This document shows positions 1 through 33,800 of a DNA stretch of 64,000 bases, in pieces (the stretch's first letter is position 1; the number at the start of each line of letters is the position of its first letter). Both the position numbers and the translations under genes were made by a program. Under the pieces are notes generated by a model. The model was not told the origin of the DNA. It was given only the letters and a program-made list of their open reading frames with translations, and searched no databases. Source of the DNA: Synanceia verrucosa (lineage: Eukaryota; Chordata; Actinopteri; Perciformes; Synanceiidae); the NCBI GenBank assembly GCA_029721515.1, contig CM056559.1, positions 21,000,065 to 21,064,064 of the forward strand. Reading direction: 5' to 3'.

Positions 1-87
1 GGTATTCAGAAGCTTTGCGTGTCAGTATAATCAGCCAATCAGACGGAGCCCTACTGACCTAGATGCTCCTGCCATACATGCTAGTGG

Positions 88-430
88 TTGAGATGTTAAA
101 GACAGGAAATGAATTTAGAGGTCATGATGCTGAAGGAAGAGAGACAAACACAGAAATGTGGAAAAAGAACTAAAATGTATAACACATCTCTTATTTTGAA
201 ATATTTTTGGACACATGACAGATGACGTGTTGCAGCACAGGTGCCATGCAGGCCATGCCGAACTCAACTAGCAACCTCCACAAGTTCAAAGATCTATAGG
301 AGGAGCTCCAAGAAGCTAATGCTAGCAAAAGCTAAGCTGCTGAGTCAACTACGTAGCAGCAAAGCATTCATCAGAGTTTAGCTGAAGGATCTCCTGATGA
401 GGAAACATAAACAAAGAAATGATGCTTTTA
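88..430 (-). repeat. dispersed repeat family S, copy 1
   Basis: Its reverse complement matches 34556-34800 through atcatttctttg..atgtttcctcatca, gcttagcttttgcta, attagcttcttggag, tatagatcttt and atatttcaaaataagagatg. Its left part matches 31590-31700 directly (taaagacaggaaatgaa). Confidence 0.75.
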
Positions 431-2008
431 TTTATTTATTTTTTTTTTTCCCCCAGTACTTGTATAAACTGTCTCTGGTCTGTGTCAGCAGAAAGAAATT
501 AGACTGGATGCTGAAATATTTGTGTTTATTTATGACAAGTAATACAGTCCTTGCAGTGTTGGTTGCATGTTTCCCTGTCCTCAGTTTATTCACTCTGATG
601 ACCTCTGGTACTTTTCACTTGTTCAGCTGGAGGCCGGCTCGTCCTCCTCAGCCCCTCAGTTGTCACATTCAGGCTCTGATCCCGGTCGGTCCTGGTCCCA
701 CCGTGGCCCCTGAGGGACGGTGTCACATTCCTGCTCTGAGACTGTAGAGTGCTGCAGCAGCTCCACAGTAGCAGGCTGCATATCCAGTTACACCACTGCT
801 GTATGAATGAGTCCAGAGTGCAGCTATTTTCTTTTTTTCTTGGTGTGTTTTAGCTGTAGGTGTAGATCTATTTTCCAGCTCAGCATGGTCGTCGAAAGGA
901 CTTAACATTGATGTTTGCTTCTGAGGAATCTCAGTGTCTGACGATGTCTTGACTTTGAGTTGAGCCTTTGCAGCAAAACAAGCAGATGGTTAAATCCCAC
1001 GGCTTGCTGTGCGGCGTGGACATAGAACATAAGTACTGTGTATGCATGTGTTGACATGGGAAAATGCATTTACGCTTGCTGTTTGTGTCGTGACGTGGAG
1101 CAGACCAGGAGCGACCTGTGATCTGGAGCATTTGAAGGAAAACAGTGTGATGGTAGTTAGCAGCGCTGCTGTGTTGCACGCCATAGCCTTCTTTTAATTG
1201 CCGTCCGTCTAAGAATAGGACGCTTTGTGTTAGGCCAGGCCAGACTAGATGCTGGGCTTTAATGACGGGGCCAGGCCAGCATGGTTTTGGCCCAGCTGAG
1301 TCTGGTACAGACAGTCCAGTCTAGCACGGCTCTGTCCAAGTTCCTTGAGGTTGTCTCTTCTGCCAGCAGGTCCCATAAAACTCCAGCACAGATCTGCTTT
1401 GTTTTGTTGCCATTTTACTTTTGCTTTTTTACTCTCTGACCCCACGCTCAGGCTTCACGTCCATGGCATTGTTCAGTACAGTCAATACAACAATCTGCAG
1501 CAGTGTTTTGCCAGTGTTGCATCTAAAAATTCTACATCCTGTGGAGTGCATGTGGGTATGTAGATAAAGACCTTTTGTAGGTTGAAGGTGAGAGACCTTT
1601 TGAACTTGTTGTGAGAAATGTTGGGATGGGGAAAAAAAAAAAAAAAAAAAGATTTTTTTCTAGAGCTGATGATGGATGTGGCTATGGAGTTTAGCAGCTC
1701 GCCTTCTTTCTCACCTTTGTTACTAATAATAAAAAAGTAAAAATTGACTTTGGGGAAGTGGATGTATTTTACTACATTTTCACAACCATGATCCCTTAGA
1801 TGGGATCTAGACCAGAAGTGTGTCATCATGCAGTCGGCTGGTTTAGTAAAAAAATACTATATACTATAAAAAAAATCAAACAAACATGAAAATATAAGAA
1901 CAAATAGCAGCGGCACAAAGAACAGAAATAAAGAAATAGCAAAAAGCATTTAAAGGCCAGTGAGCGACAGACTGTCAGTATGAGATCATCAGGATGTGTG
2001 ATCCAGCA

Positions 2009-2011
2009 AAC

Positions 2012-2061
<50 letters not shown>
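2009..2061. repeat. (CA)n microsatellite
   Basis: A near-perfect CA dinucleotide run of about 50 bp in actn4 intron 1. Confidence 0.97.
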
Positions 2062-2063
<2 letters not shown>

Positions 2064-3231
2064 AGCCATGAGAATGTAAAGCACTTCACATTGTGTTCAA
2101 CCTGGCTCATTCTTCTCAGGTGTGTGTTCAGATGTTGATTTGTGTCTCTTAACCACATTCCTGTCCAAGGAGTGGCCTGTGTGTGTGCGTGCGTGCGTGC
2201 GTGTTGCTGCTCACTCATTTACATTTTCGAGTGTGAAACTACTGCTCAGTTCATCTCTTTGAAATGAATGATGTGTGTCTGAACCTTGACCTTTGACCTC
2301 TGGGCAGGTATCTATAGATATATAGTCAGTGTGTGACCCCAGTAGACCCCGTTAGCCTCCCTCTTTTTTACAAACTGAAGCAGTGAGCAGACAGTTGTAT
2401 ATCTGCCATGGAAGGAGATATGCTGGACAACTTAACCACTTCCAGACACACAGTGTCTGTCCTTTTGGTTCTGGCAATGGCATTCATCAAGAGAGAAATC
2501 TCATCCTGACGAAAAGCAGCAGCTCTTTTACGTATAAGCACGAGTTCACTCTACTCATAGTCTGCAGTCGATCCCATCTTGGTATTCAGATTCTTCAAAT
2601 ATTTAGACTTTATGAGCTGCAGATGTCTAAAAAACAGCTTTTAAACACATCAGCATGATGACATATTGAGGTTAAACAGCTAGATCAGTTATGCAATAGA
2701 TAGTGGAGGATAACCTTCTTAACACTCAGCTGTGAGCTTGTTATCTGTGTCTTCAGCTCAGAAATCCTCTCATCTGGTCTGATCTGTCAACAGTGTGGGT
2801 TTAACAAGCTTCACTGGTGCTCATCCTCTCTCAGGAATCAGGGTCAGTCGCCTTTTAATTTGCTCAATTCAGCAGGTAGAGAAATAAAAGTTGAACTTGT
2901 CAGGCATTAGGTCAGGAGGCTAAGGAGAGAATGACATGAGCAAGAAGCTATCGATTAGCTGCCTTGAGCTCAGTCACCACCGTCTGATCGTTTTTTGGGA
3001 TCATCCTCGATTCCAAACTGTGAGAAGTGAACTGTTAACATAATGCTTGTGCAGTTTAACAGGCTTCCACCAAAAAGCTGCCAGTGTGTTTGTACAGTAA
3101 AATAAAAGTGTTGCATGTGAGATGTGACATGATAAGGATGTTGTGCTGAACTGTTGGTATTTCTTTTTTCTTGTACCAAGGATCAGAAGTCTTCAATCAC
3201 AGTTTTGGTGGCGTCATTTTGGCGTGCTCTC

Positions 3232-3232
<1 letters not shown>

Positions 3233-3280
<48 letters not shown>
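3233..3280. repeat. (GT)n microsatellite
   Basis: A perfect GT run of 48 bp in actn4 intron 1. Confidence 0.98.
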
Positions 3281-3281
<1 letters not shown>

Positions 3282-6200
3282 CATGCATACCTGTGGCAGT
3301 TTTGAACAGGCAGCACTGCCACACCTCGATGTCCCTGGGTGACTTGAGCTAGACTTCCCACAATGCAAAAGAAAACGCTAACCGAACAGAGGCGTCTTTC
3401 CCAGAGAGCAGCCTGTGATTGGACGCTGTGCAGTGTGTCTTCAAGGGTCTGAGCTCGGCCCTCAGGGGGTTGGAGGTGGTAAAGCTGCTCAATCAGCAGC
3501 TCCTTAGGCTTCTGCATGTCTCAACCTGTTGTAGTTTGTTTCAGTCTCTGTGTCACCACTCCTAGTGGCAGCGCTGCCTCTGGAACAGAGCTGACAGCTC
3601 TGCGGTGCAGCTTCACCTTCCCTAAGCTCGATTTTTAAACCCAAACTCTTCCCCACATGAAGAAAACCTTCCGTCCACGTAAATAGGCTCTCTGTTGATC
3701 TACTTTAACAACACAAGTAACAGGAAAGTGTGACTTAAAGCCTATATTTAAGCTTTTTTTGAGAGAAACATGACTGTCATTTAAAAAAAAAAGTGGCAAC
3801 GTACGCAGGCAATCGGGTCGTTGTGTGAGACATGTCACACAAAAAATAAACCCACCAAGCCATCAGCAGCTGAGCAGCAGCAATGTGAAGTAGAATATAG
3901 AACAGAGTATATCTGTATAATATATCTATTATCATTGTACATTGTACAAAGATGCATACAACATTAAAAGAGTAAAGCAGTGAATAAAAGGATGCACACA
4001 GCACACCCATAAATACACTTAGCATTCAAATTATTGCACATTTTTTTGCATTTGTAAATCTCTAGTCCAGCATTATTTTGTGTTAACATACTCAGCAGTG
4101 TCTGTGTGTCCTGTTAGTCTAAGGCATTAAGGCATTAAAATACAATGAAAGTGAGACTGCACATGTATGTAACATAGATTATTTGGTGATGCGTTTCAAA
4201 GGAGAGACAAACTCTGACTTAGCAAGCCGTAAACTGTTTCCTGTCTGCATGGCAACACTAAAAACTGACTTTAGCTGAATATCGTCAACCTGGCTGAAGT
4301 TTTCCAAAACCTCAGTCTGAGCCAAAATGCACAGGAAAGACAGTTCCTTAGATTTCATTAGTCAGTCTTTTTTTATGCTGATTTCATGCTGAATGAAGTG
4401 CCTTTTTGTGGCTCTTCGTTCAGAAACTCAGCTTCAGAGACATGCCGCTTAAATCAACCATAAGTCAACGAAACTGTTTAAGGATCAGTCAACTCTGTCA
4501 AACTAAGCTGTAACTTCCTGTCATTGCGGTGCCACTTCCTGCTGCATTGTGTGTGTCGGGGGAGTTGGGGGTCTGCACTGGGCGGTCTGGGGGAGGGTCA
4601 CACAGAGAGAGAGTGGGCTGAAGGGTGCTATTATCCACCAGGCTCAATGGGCGCTTTGTGCCGGTGGCCACAGTGGGCCGGTGGGGAGAGGGGCAGGGCA
4701 GCAAGCAGCGCCCTGTCATAATGTTTATGGACACAGAACGCAGGAGAGGGCACAAAGAGAGGAGGTGGAGGGGTCAATCACATCCAGACTCAGTCTCAAC
4801 ACTGATATAGTCTGTCTGTAGTCTGTATCCAGTTTAGGTCGAAAAATGAGAAGAGTCGTGAAGAGTGAACTAAAAGAACTTTTTCTAGTGTTTTATGACA
4901 CGTTGTCATGACATAACGAGAAGTGAAATGTGTTTAATTTAAGATGTACAAGCATCAGCCAGTTTTTATTTCGTAAAGGACTTCATGTTTTTGATCATTT
5001 TTTATAATGATTGCAGGTCAAACATTTATTTGATGCTATTGTTTGTTTTGTAATGTGCAAATTTTTGTGCTAAAGACTGGCATATTTATAGAGTAAAGTT
5101 CCAGAGACCATTTTTAATGTCTCAGTCTTAATACGCATCTCAGCAACAGTGCAGTTTTACACAGTGGATAATTTACACAGGCTAATTGCATGAACACAGA
5201 GCTCCATTTAAACAGAATGTTCCAACTTTTTTCCACCACGACATATTTCAAATTTTCAATTATTATTCTAGGGAGGAAAAAAAGGCTTATTTTCTAAATA
5301 AATTTAAGGCCTGGTAGTATTGTGTCCTCGGACCAGTACTCGTCTAGGGATCAGAGGTTGGGAAACACTGTAGTAAGCAGTCGTTTTTATCTTATTGTCA
5401 AGCTGTGTGTTCCTGCTGGGGGGAAAACAATCCACCTTTTCTTCTTCGAACTTCTCCTGCTTCCTTTTCCTCTGAATCTCTGACACTAAAAACTATCTGC
5501 ATCCTCCATGCAGACAAACCAGAGGCACCGTTCCTCCAACTCTTTCAAAGTTTTGTTTTTTGTTTTTTTTTTTAACCTGAGTTGTCCTCGTTCCTACAGG
5601 AGCCCAGCCCTCCGTGTTACCTTTGCTCACTCAGTTTTCATCTGGTCTGCTGCTTATTTACACACCTATACACTGTTTACTTGTCTTTATTAGTTATTAT
5701 TACTGCACATTTTTTTTTCCGTTGTGCTTTTTTACTGAGGTCACTGATGGTTATTTTTGATACAAGCCTTGATCATAATGTCGCTCTATCCACTTTGCTG
5801 CTGTTATCATGTGAATTTCCCCAGTTGATAGGAATAAAAGCTTTTCTTAAGCTGCTATATTTGCCAGGATCTCCTTGCAAATAAGATTCAAAATTTCAGT
5901 GGTTAAAAACAAATTTAAGGTTGAAGAAGTAAAATGATTTTCATGTGATGGACACTGGAGCATTAGTGATCTTCTACATGTGTTTTGGTCAGTTCTTAAG
6001 GCACTAAATTATGTAACAACATGTCTGATGAAAAAAGTGCTTTGGACACATTGATTGATGAAGAGCCACAGAGTCCCGTGCCTGCCTCGGTGCCACAAAC
6101 TCCTTCACAATAAAATTATTCAGAACACATTTCTGAAGAATGTCCCCTGACCAGAAGCACAAAAACACAGATTCCAAGCAGCTATTGATGTGTGACATTT

Positions 6201-6620
6201 GTGCCGGTTGCGTCTTTTCCCCAGATGTTTGTGTTTGTGATTTGGTTCACCGTCCTGATATTTAATTACACATTACTTTTGGTTTTGATTCCTGCCTGAA
6301 TTTCAGCTTTTGATGAAAGGTTTTGCAGAAAGTGGGTATTTAGTCTGTTAAGTGCTTTATTCATCACTCTGCGACATACTTTGAATCATTCTTTGAGATC
6401 ACCGGCAGTTCTTCATCATAACTATTGTGATATAACATGTGTCTCATCCCCTTTTTTTCTGCTACTTCCTGTTTTATCAAAAGCAGCTCTCTAGCCTCAC
6501 TTCCTGTCCACTGAATTTCATTTAGTCTCCATTCAAAGTGGTTTGTTGTCTCGAAAGCCGCACGAAAAAGAAACCTTTACGGCGCAGAATTGTCACTGCT
6601 TGTCTCCTGTTTCTGTGCAG

Positions 6621-26761
<20,141 letters not shown>

Positions 26762-28768
26762 AGGAGAGGAAGAGGAGGGACGAGGGAGGGAGGCAGGCAG
26801 CGAGAGGAGGAAGGTGGGGGGGCGCCAGGACTCCAGCGTTTGGATGCATTTGAGTGGTGGTTGTGAGGTGCCCCTGTGTGTGCCGGTTACTAACAGCGTG
26901 TTGATTGAACTGTACCTAGGTTTGGCCAAATCCGTCGACTGTTTCCCAGCTGTGTCGCAAACTGATCCAGAGTAATCTGTAATGTGTTTCAAAATAAAAA
27001 AGGTTTATGTGAGCGGGCATATCCAGGGGCAGCTGTGGTGCTCTGTAGTACGGGTCCTTAGCTTCACCCTCTCTGCCTTCTGTAGGGTCAAACTGGGGAG
27101 GGACTGGGCGGGGGCACAAGCTAATCTGATACTTATGCTATTTTTTGTTTATTTTATTAAAATTTCTTTCTTCTTGCCAGTGGGGAGGGGGGAGTGCGTA
27201 AAAGCAGCGCCGTAGGGGAGAGGTTGGCGTGGCAACTGGCAAAGTTTGTGTATTAGATCCTAGAGAGATACATGCTGGGGGGAGGTTGGGGGGCTGATGA
27301 AGTGACCTAATATTATCTATAATTCCCATGTTGCTGGATAAGGTGAGCTGTTGAACCTCAGCTCTTTTCCTCCTCCTGTCTTCTTCTTTTCAGGGGGTTT
27401 ATTTTCTGGAGCAGGTGGGTGACGGGGAGGGTGGGGTCAGGAGGGGTCAGGTGGCGTCGGGCACTGTATATACTTATTTTTTCAGTCCCAGTTGTTGAGA
27501 AAAAAAATCGATCGCAAGCTTTCCAGTACAAAAAAAAGAGAAATGTCTACACGCAGAAATGAAAAAAGCCAAAATAGTGAAGCAGAGAGAGAGCAGTTTC
27601 ACCTTTGGAGGGTTCAAGCTTCCAGAAGGGTTTATTATTTTGTCTGTTTTGCAACGGGGGAAAAAAAGTGGGCAACCGTGAAGTTGAGGCTTGTGTACCT
27701 TAAAGACCTTCTCCTGTATAAATCCCATGACAGCAACACCTTAATTATCCACAAATATTTGCTTCTGTGAAACTATTCTCCTCCCTGGGGTGGGCTTCAA
27801 GTGCTTATGTAAATGAAAAACTATACATTTATATGATAAGTGAGAGTAGCTAAAGTTAGCCCAGTTTTATATACACATGCAGAAATATACACACGTTGAT
27901 TGGCTGAATGAAGGTTTCTTGCACTTCCTGGGGAGTCAAAATGGTAGAAGTAATAAAATGAATGATGGGTGGCGACAGGCCTCTCCCTCTCTCCCCCCAC
28001 CTCCACCACCTACATCCTGTCATTTGTCTCAGAAGAAAAGGGAAAGAAAATTTAGGTCTTTTATGTAACATTCCATTATGTGCAAATGAAAAACATTGAA
28101 CAAAGAAAAACTAAAAAAAAAACTATGCAATCATGATGTGTTCCAATATCTGAGTTCTGGTGGGCATCAATCAGAGAAAGCTAAATGGAACTGCTCCAGT
28201 GTTTGTTGGCTGTTTATAGGGAGGCAGGACAGACAGATGGACGGAGGGACAGAGGGACAGACAGGGAAGGAACTGAGAAGAAAAGACTTGGACCAAAAGC
28301 TTGTTTCTTTTTTTTCCTCCTGTTTTCTCCCCCTGCGAAGTCAGAAAGAAATGAACTCTGGAGTTGTGATTTTTTTTTCCTTTTTTTGTACTCTTTAATA
28401 TAACAAACCTTATCTGCTGTACTGGAAACTGCAACGCCTTCTGTCTCTAATGATAAGTGAGTTTCACAAAGCACACATAAAAGTTTCCTTACAAAATACC
28501 TTCGCTTGTCCTCATGTCTTTTTTCTGTCATTTTAAAATGTAAAAACCTCATATTAGTGTCAGCTGGTTTGGTTTTTAGATCAAGCCACCTATTGTCTTC
28601 AAATGTGCACCTTTTGTTCAGTTTTGTGTGGCGTGAAGTATAAACTATCACTCAGTTATGTAAAAGACCTCTTTATCCAGCTATTTATCCAGCTTGTTTG
28701 TGCCCCTATTGCCCCATTTCATATGATGGGTCAGTCTGACCTGAGAACATGCTATAACATTGAATAAA
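26762..28768 (+). other. actn4: actn4 3' untranslated region (approximate)
   Basis: No coding frame follows the stop. Candidate poly(A) signals are AATAAA at 26993-26998 (near, would give a 250-nt 3' UTR) and AATAAA at 28763-28768 (distal). The stretch contains purine-rich and GT-rich runs and no recognisable repeat. The distal end is an estimate, and the two signals may give alternative 3' ends. Confidence 0.5.
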
Positions 28769-28789
28769 ACTGCTCCAAGATAATGGAAA

Positions 28790-29223
28790 TTTGTGATAAT
28801 TGTTTGCAAAGAGTATGTTATGGGACCATCCATAGATGACTAAGATAGAAGAAGCCCTTTTTTTTTTTAATGGAAACTTGTGAAAGGGACACATTGACCA
28901 AGAAGGGTTAAGATAATGTAAAAGCTTTGATGTGTCCAACATTTCCACTGTTATTTAACTTTTGTGTGAATATAAATGACTGTTAAACCTCATATTTCTT
29001 TAAATAACCCCAATACTACACCGCTTTTCAAAGTCAGTTCTGGTTTGTGTCACAGTGTTTTTTTTTTTGGCTATGGTCACTGAGGTTCAGGTTCAGGCTG
29101 CGAGGAACGGAAATGGGCAGTAGCTTTATTTTGAAGAGATCTGTGCATCACTGACCTGCTTGTAGGAGCATCTGGAGATCACCTGAACCAGCAGGAAATG
29201 TGACTCCTTGGTCTCTCTGCTCA
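28790..29223. other. actn4-SMOC intergenic interval
   Basis: About 0.4 kb separates the distal actn4 poly(A) signal from the pyrimidine array that precedes the SMOC start codon. It has a short poly(T) run at about 29059-29068 and a repeated AGGTTCAGGTTCAGGCT motif near 29083. No TATA box in a convincing position and no repeat family was recognised. The SMOC promoter is presumably here or within the array. Confidence 0.4.
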
Positions 29224-29763
29224 GGTCATCCTCCTCCTCTTTCTACTCTTCCTTCTCCTACTGCTCAACCTCCTCCTTTTCCTTCTTCTCTTCCTCCTCG
29301 TCTCCCCTTTTCTTCCCCCTCCTCCTTTTCTTCATCCTCCTCTCCCCTCCTCCTCCTCTTTCTACTCTTTCTTCTCCTACTGCTCAACCTCTTCCTTTTC
29401 TTTCTTCTCTTCCTCCTCGTCTCCCCTTTTCTTCCCCCTCCTCCTTTTCTTCATCCTCCTCTTCCCTCCTCTTTCTACTCTTCCTTCTCCTACTGCTCAA
29501 CCTCTTCCTTTTCTTTCTTCTCTTCCTCCTCGTCTGCCCTTTTCTTCCCCCTCCTCCTTTTCTTCATCCTCCTCTTCCCTCCTCCTTCTACTCTTCCTTC
29601 TCCTACTGCTCAACCTCTTCCTTTTCTTTCTTCTCTTCCTCCTTGTCTCCACTTTTCTTCCCCCTCCTCCTTTTCTTCATCCTCCTCTCCCCTCCTCCTC
29701 CACTTTCTACTCTTCCTCCTTCTCCTCCTCTTCCGCCTCCTCGTCCTCCTCCTCCTCTCCTCA
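29224..29763 (+). repeat. pyrimidine-only tandem array upstream of the SMOC start codon
   Basis: About 540 bp are almost wholly C and T on the + strand. It has four copies of a 113-119-bp unit marked by ctactgctcaacc at about 29258, 29377, 29490 and 29603, then a CTC/CTT microsatellite end. Long open frames through it encode only Ser/Leu/Phe runs and are not genes. It could act as a giant polypyrimidine tract or form triplex DNA. Confidence 0.9.
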
Positions 29764-29801
29764 GGTACAGACTGGCGCGTGCCCTCTCGTCCTCTGTAGT
29801 A

Positions 29802-29882
29802 ATGATGTTCTCGCTCACGTTCACCTGCCGCGCGCTGCTCGTCTTCCTGCTCCCTGGGCTCGTGCCAAGCGACAGACCAGCG
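29802..29882 (+). CDS. SMOC-like exon 1 coding part (signal peptide)
   Basis: Two adjacent ATGs (29802 and 29805) open a frame reading MMFSLTFTCRALLVFLLPGL then VPSDRPA, a good secretory signal peptide with likely cleavage after VPS. The donor is gtaggt, in phase 0 as needed by exon 2. The ATG sits 39 nt after the end of the pyrimidine array, whose final ctcctcag could serve as a 3' splice site at 29764. The 5' UTR may therefore have its own intron. Confidence 0.78.
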
Positions 29883-30800
29883 GTAGGTGTTCAAACTGTC
29901 TCTCTCCTTCTTTAACTGCTTAATTGGTTACACTTGGGTAAGTTGTGAATGAATGAATCATTCATTCACAAACTTTTAATTTAGATTTGTGCTCTGACGT
30001 TGCTTGACTGTGTTACTGAGGGTATCTGTGATATCTTTTATATGTTCAATGAGCACTTTTATTTTGAAATGCGTAGTCTCTATTAAAGAGTTTAATGTCC
30101 TGTTATATATTTAATCTTTGGCTGTAAACACAGATGTGGCAGGTCAGTAGTATGTTCTGAAAATACGAGTGAAGGATCGAGTGCAGCCTTCACTAATGCA
30201 GGGAAATAATCAAAAAAAGACTTCCCACAAGATCTTCAAATGTTAAAGCAGTATTTTTATGTGGGGAAAAAGAAAAAAAAAAAAGATGAAGACTAAAATA
30301 AAAGCTAAGAGACAGACAACAAAAAGACAAAGTAATAATAAGAGTAATATAACAATATGAAGGTGAATAATAAGCGAGTACACTGAAATTAATTCAAATC
30401 GTACTAATAATAATGCCTAATATGATTAAATAAGTAGTAATAAATAAGACTGTAAGAGAGCTTATGCCATCATAAAATTTTGTAATATTTTTCTGCTTAA
30501 TAAAATAAAATTAACAAAAATTCAAATAAAACAAGAAATGGAGAAAAATAAGAAAATAGCATGACAGAGAAGCAATCCATCAGTCGGTGGGCAGCAAACA
30601 GTGTGTTGTTATGGTTATGACTATAAATAGTTTACTGTTCAGGGAGTTAAGCAGCAGTTACATCACTGTTCAATCAACTTTAATGGGTTTAGTCAAATTG
30701 AGCAGAACGGACAAAACCCAGAACTGTTATTTTGTATTCCAGCACTGTGCACGTGTGTGTGCATGAGCAGAGTAACACCAGCCAGCAAGACCAAACTATT

Positions 30801-30845
<45 letters not shown>

Positions 30846-33800
30846 GCTGCCAGGTAAATATTTGACCTGCTGCTCAGGGGAGACAGACAGGTGTGAGCCA
30901 GATTCTTATGAAATAGAGACCCAGTAATCCCATAATATATTTTAACAGCATGCTAAACAAATATCACGGCTGCACGGTCAGGGACGCACTAGAAACTCCA
31001 GCAGAATATGGCAGGAGTGATAATAAAAAAGTATTACAGAAATGCCTGGTTGAATGATATTTTATTATTTAATACCACAGATACAGGCAAATGTAAAAAA
31101 TAAAGCATAAAATATATGAGAGTATGTACTCTGTAACTGTAAATGTTTTTTTCAATCATTATTATAGTGTTTAGATTAATAATTCTGTTTTTATGGCTTC
31201 CTCCTCTTCTTTCAATGAGACAGAAATGTCAAGAGGTCACTTAAGTTAAGGAAGTGCACAGTGCTGCGTGACTGTTTCCTATTCTTGCCTCTTATTATTA
31301 TTTTTTAGTTTTTTTTGGTCTGCCACCACTATAGTCGCAAATATAATCTGGTTATGGTAAAGCAAAGATTGTGGTCATGGTGGAAGTCTGATGTCGGAAA
31401 CAGGAAGCTGGTTTTAAAGAAGGAAATGTTGAACCAAATGTCTTCACCGTCAGTGAAGCTTATTGCTTTTCTTCCACATTTTTCACTTTATTACCACCGG
31501 AGGGAAAGGCCAGGTAAAACTACAATTCACCATATGTATCGCAAAGGACTGTGGTAATTGTAGTATTCAGTATGCCACGCCAGTGACTGAGACAGTAAAG
31601 ACAGGAAATGAAGTGAAGGTTGTGGTAGTGATGCTGATGGAAGAGAGATGAGGCGAACATGGGAAATGTTCTCTTTACAGAAACATATTTTAATGAAAGC
31701 TGTGGAACAATATTTGTAATTTTGGACATTTCTCCAAACAAATCCACTAAATGTTCCACACTGGTCCTGAAGCTGAACCCAGTGACTTTTCTAATGTTTG
31801 GAAATCAGCATTTAATAAAAAGTGCATGTTTGATCTGAGGTTAATCTGTATAGAGAGTGGCTATGAAAGACTCTTTATAGCTGCAGGAACATTATGGTCT
31901 GTAAAATTAGTGTTTGTGTGGAGGTGATGTTTGTACACACACACACACACCTCTGAGACGTTAAACATGTCAGTCAGCTCACCGTGTGTTAATGATGGCT
32001 TTAACTGAAGGTTAACGGCATGGAGAGCTGTGTTCACAAGCGAGCAATTCACTGCTCCACAGGAGTGACTGAGAGGAGGAGTGTCTGACAGGAGGAGTGT
32101 TTAACGGGAGGAGTGTCTGACAGGAGGAGTGTCTGAGAGGAATAGTGTCTGACAGGAGGAGTGTCTGAGAGGAATAGTGTCTGACAGGAGGAGTGTTTAA
32201 CAGGAGTGTCTGAGAGGAATAGTGTCTGACAGGAGGAGTGTTTAACAGGAGTGTCTGAGAGGAATAGTGTCTGACAGGAGGAGTGTTTAACAGGAGTGTC
32301 TGAGAGGAATAGTGTCTGACAGGAGGGGTGTTTAGCAGGAGTGTCTGAGAGGAATAGTGTCTGACAGGAGGAGTGTTTAGCAGGAGTGTCTGAGAGGAAT
32401 AGTGTCTGACAGGAGGAGTGTTTAACAGGAGTGTCTGAGAGGAATAGTGTCTGACAGGAGGGGTGTTTAACAGGAGGAGTGTCTGAGAGGAAGAGTGTCT
32501 GACAGGAGGAGTGTTTAACAGGAGTGTCTGAGAGGAGGAGTGTTTAACAGGAGTGTCTGAGAGGAAGAGTGTCTGACAGGAGGAGTGTTTAAAAGGAGGA
32601 GTGTCTAACAGGAGTGTCAGACAGGAGGAGTGTCTGACAGGAGGAGTGTTTAACAGGAGTGTCAGACAGGAGGAGTGTCTGAGAGGAATAGTGTCTGACA
32701 GGAGGAGTGTTTAACAGGAGTGTCTGAGAGGAAGAGTGTCTGACAGGAGGAGTGTTTAACAGGAGGAGTGTCTGACAGGAGGAGTGTCTGACAGGAGGAG
32801 TGTTTAACAGGAGGAGTGTCTGACAGGAGGAGTGTCTGACAGGAGGAGTGTTTAACAGGAGTGTCTGAGAGGAGGAATGTCTGACAGGAGGAGTGTCTGA
32901 CAGGAGGAGTGTCTGACAGGAGGAGTGTTTAACAGGAGTGTGAGACAGGAGGAGTGTCTGAGAGGAAGAGTGTCTGACAGGAGGAGTGTTTAACAGGAGG
33001 AGTGTCAGACAGGAGGAGTGTCTGACAGGAGGAGTGTCTGAGAGGAGGAGTGTTTAAAAGGAGGAGTGTCTAACAGAAGTGTCAGACAGGAGGAGTGTCT
33101 GAGAGGAAGAGTGTCTGACAGGAGGAGTGTTTAACAGGAGGAGTGTCAGACAAGAGGAGTGTCTGACAGGAGGAGTGTCTGTTTAACAGGAGGAGTGTTG
33201 AACAGGAGGAGTGTCTGACAGGAGGAGTGTCTGAGAGGAGGAGTGTTTAAAAGGAGGAGTGTCTAACAGAAGTGTCAGACAGGAGGAGTGTCTGAGAGGA
33301 AGAGTGTCTGACAGGAGGAGTGTTTAACAGGAGGAGTGTCAGACAAGAGGAGTGTCTGACAGGAGGAGTGTCTGTTTAACAGGAGGAGTGTTGAACAGGA
33401 GGAGTGTCTGACAGGAGGAGTGTTTAAAAGGAGGAGTGTCTAACAGGAGTGTCAGACAGGAGGAGTGTCTGAGAGGAAGAGTGTTTAACAGGAGTGTCAG
33501 ACAGGAGGAGTGTCTGAGAGGAAGAGTGTCTGACAGGAGGAGTGTTTAACAGGAGTGTCTAAGTAGAGGAGTGTCTGACAGGAGGAGTGTCTGACAGGAG
33601 GAGTGTCTAAGTGTTTAACAGGAGGAGTGTTTAACAGGAGTGTCTGAGAGGAGGAGTGTCTGACAGGAGGAGTGTTTAACAGGAGTGTCTGAGAGGAGGA
33701 GTGTCTGACAGGAGGAGTGTCTAACAGGAGGAGTGTCTGAGAGGAGGAGTGTTTAAAAGGAGGAGTGTCTAACAGGAGTGTCAGACAGGAGGAGTGTCTG

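Larger units (their letters stand above)
1..6620 (+). other. actn4: actn4 intron 1 (3' part)
   Basis: The conserved first coding exon (ending DLLLDPAWEKQQRK in mammals) was looked for in all frames and not found, so exon 1 lies left of the window. The stretch carries a dispersed-repeat copy (about 88-430), a poly(A) run (1629-1650), two long dinucleotide microsatellites, and a GC-rich island-like patch at about 4540-4790. No other gene was seen. Confidence 0.7.

Noticed and set aside
1826..2218. 130-codon minus-strand frame over the CA repeat
   Set aside because: It is a Val/Cys run from the microsatellite, without homology.
4540..4790. GC-rich patch in intron 1 as an alternative first exon of actn4
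   Set aside because: No frame encodes the conserved DLLLDPAWEKQQRK-type end, and no donor in phase 0 was found. It may still be regulatory.
29200..29915. Open frames of about 200-235 codons over the pyrimidine array
   Set aside because: They encode only Ser/Leu/Phe/Pro runs forced by C/T-only sequence, and several frames are open at once. Only the last 27 codons of one frame (from 29802) are real.
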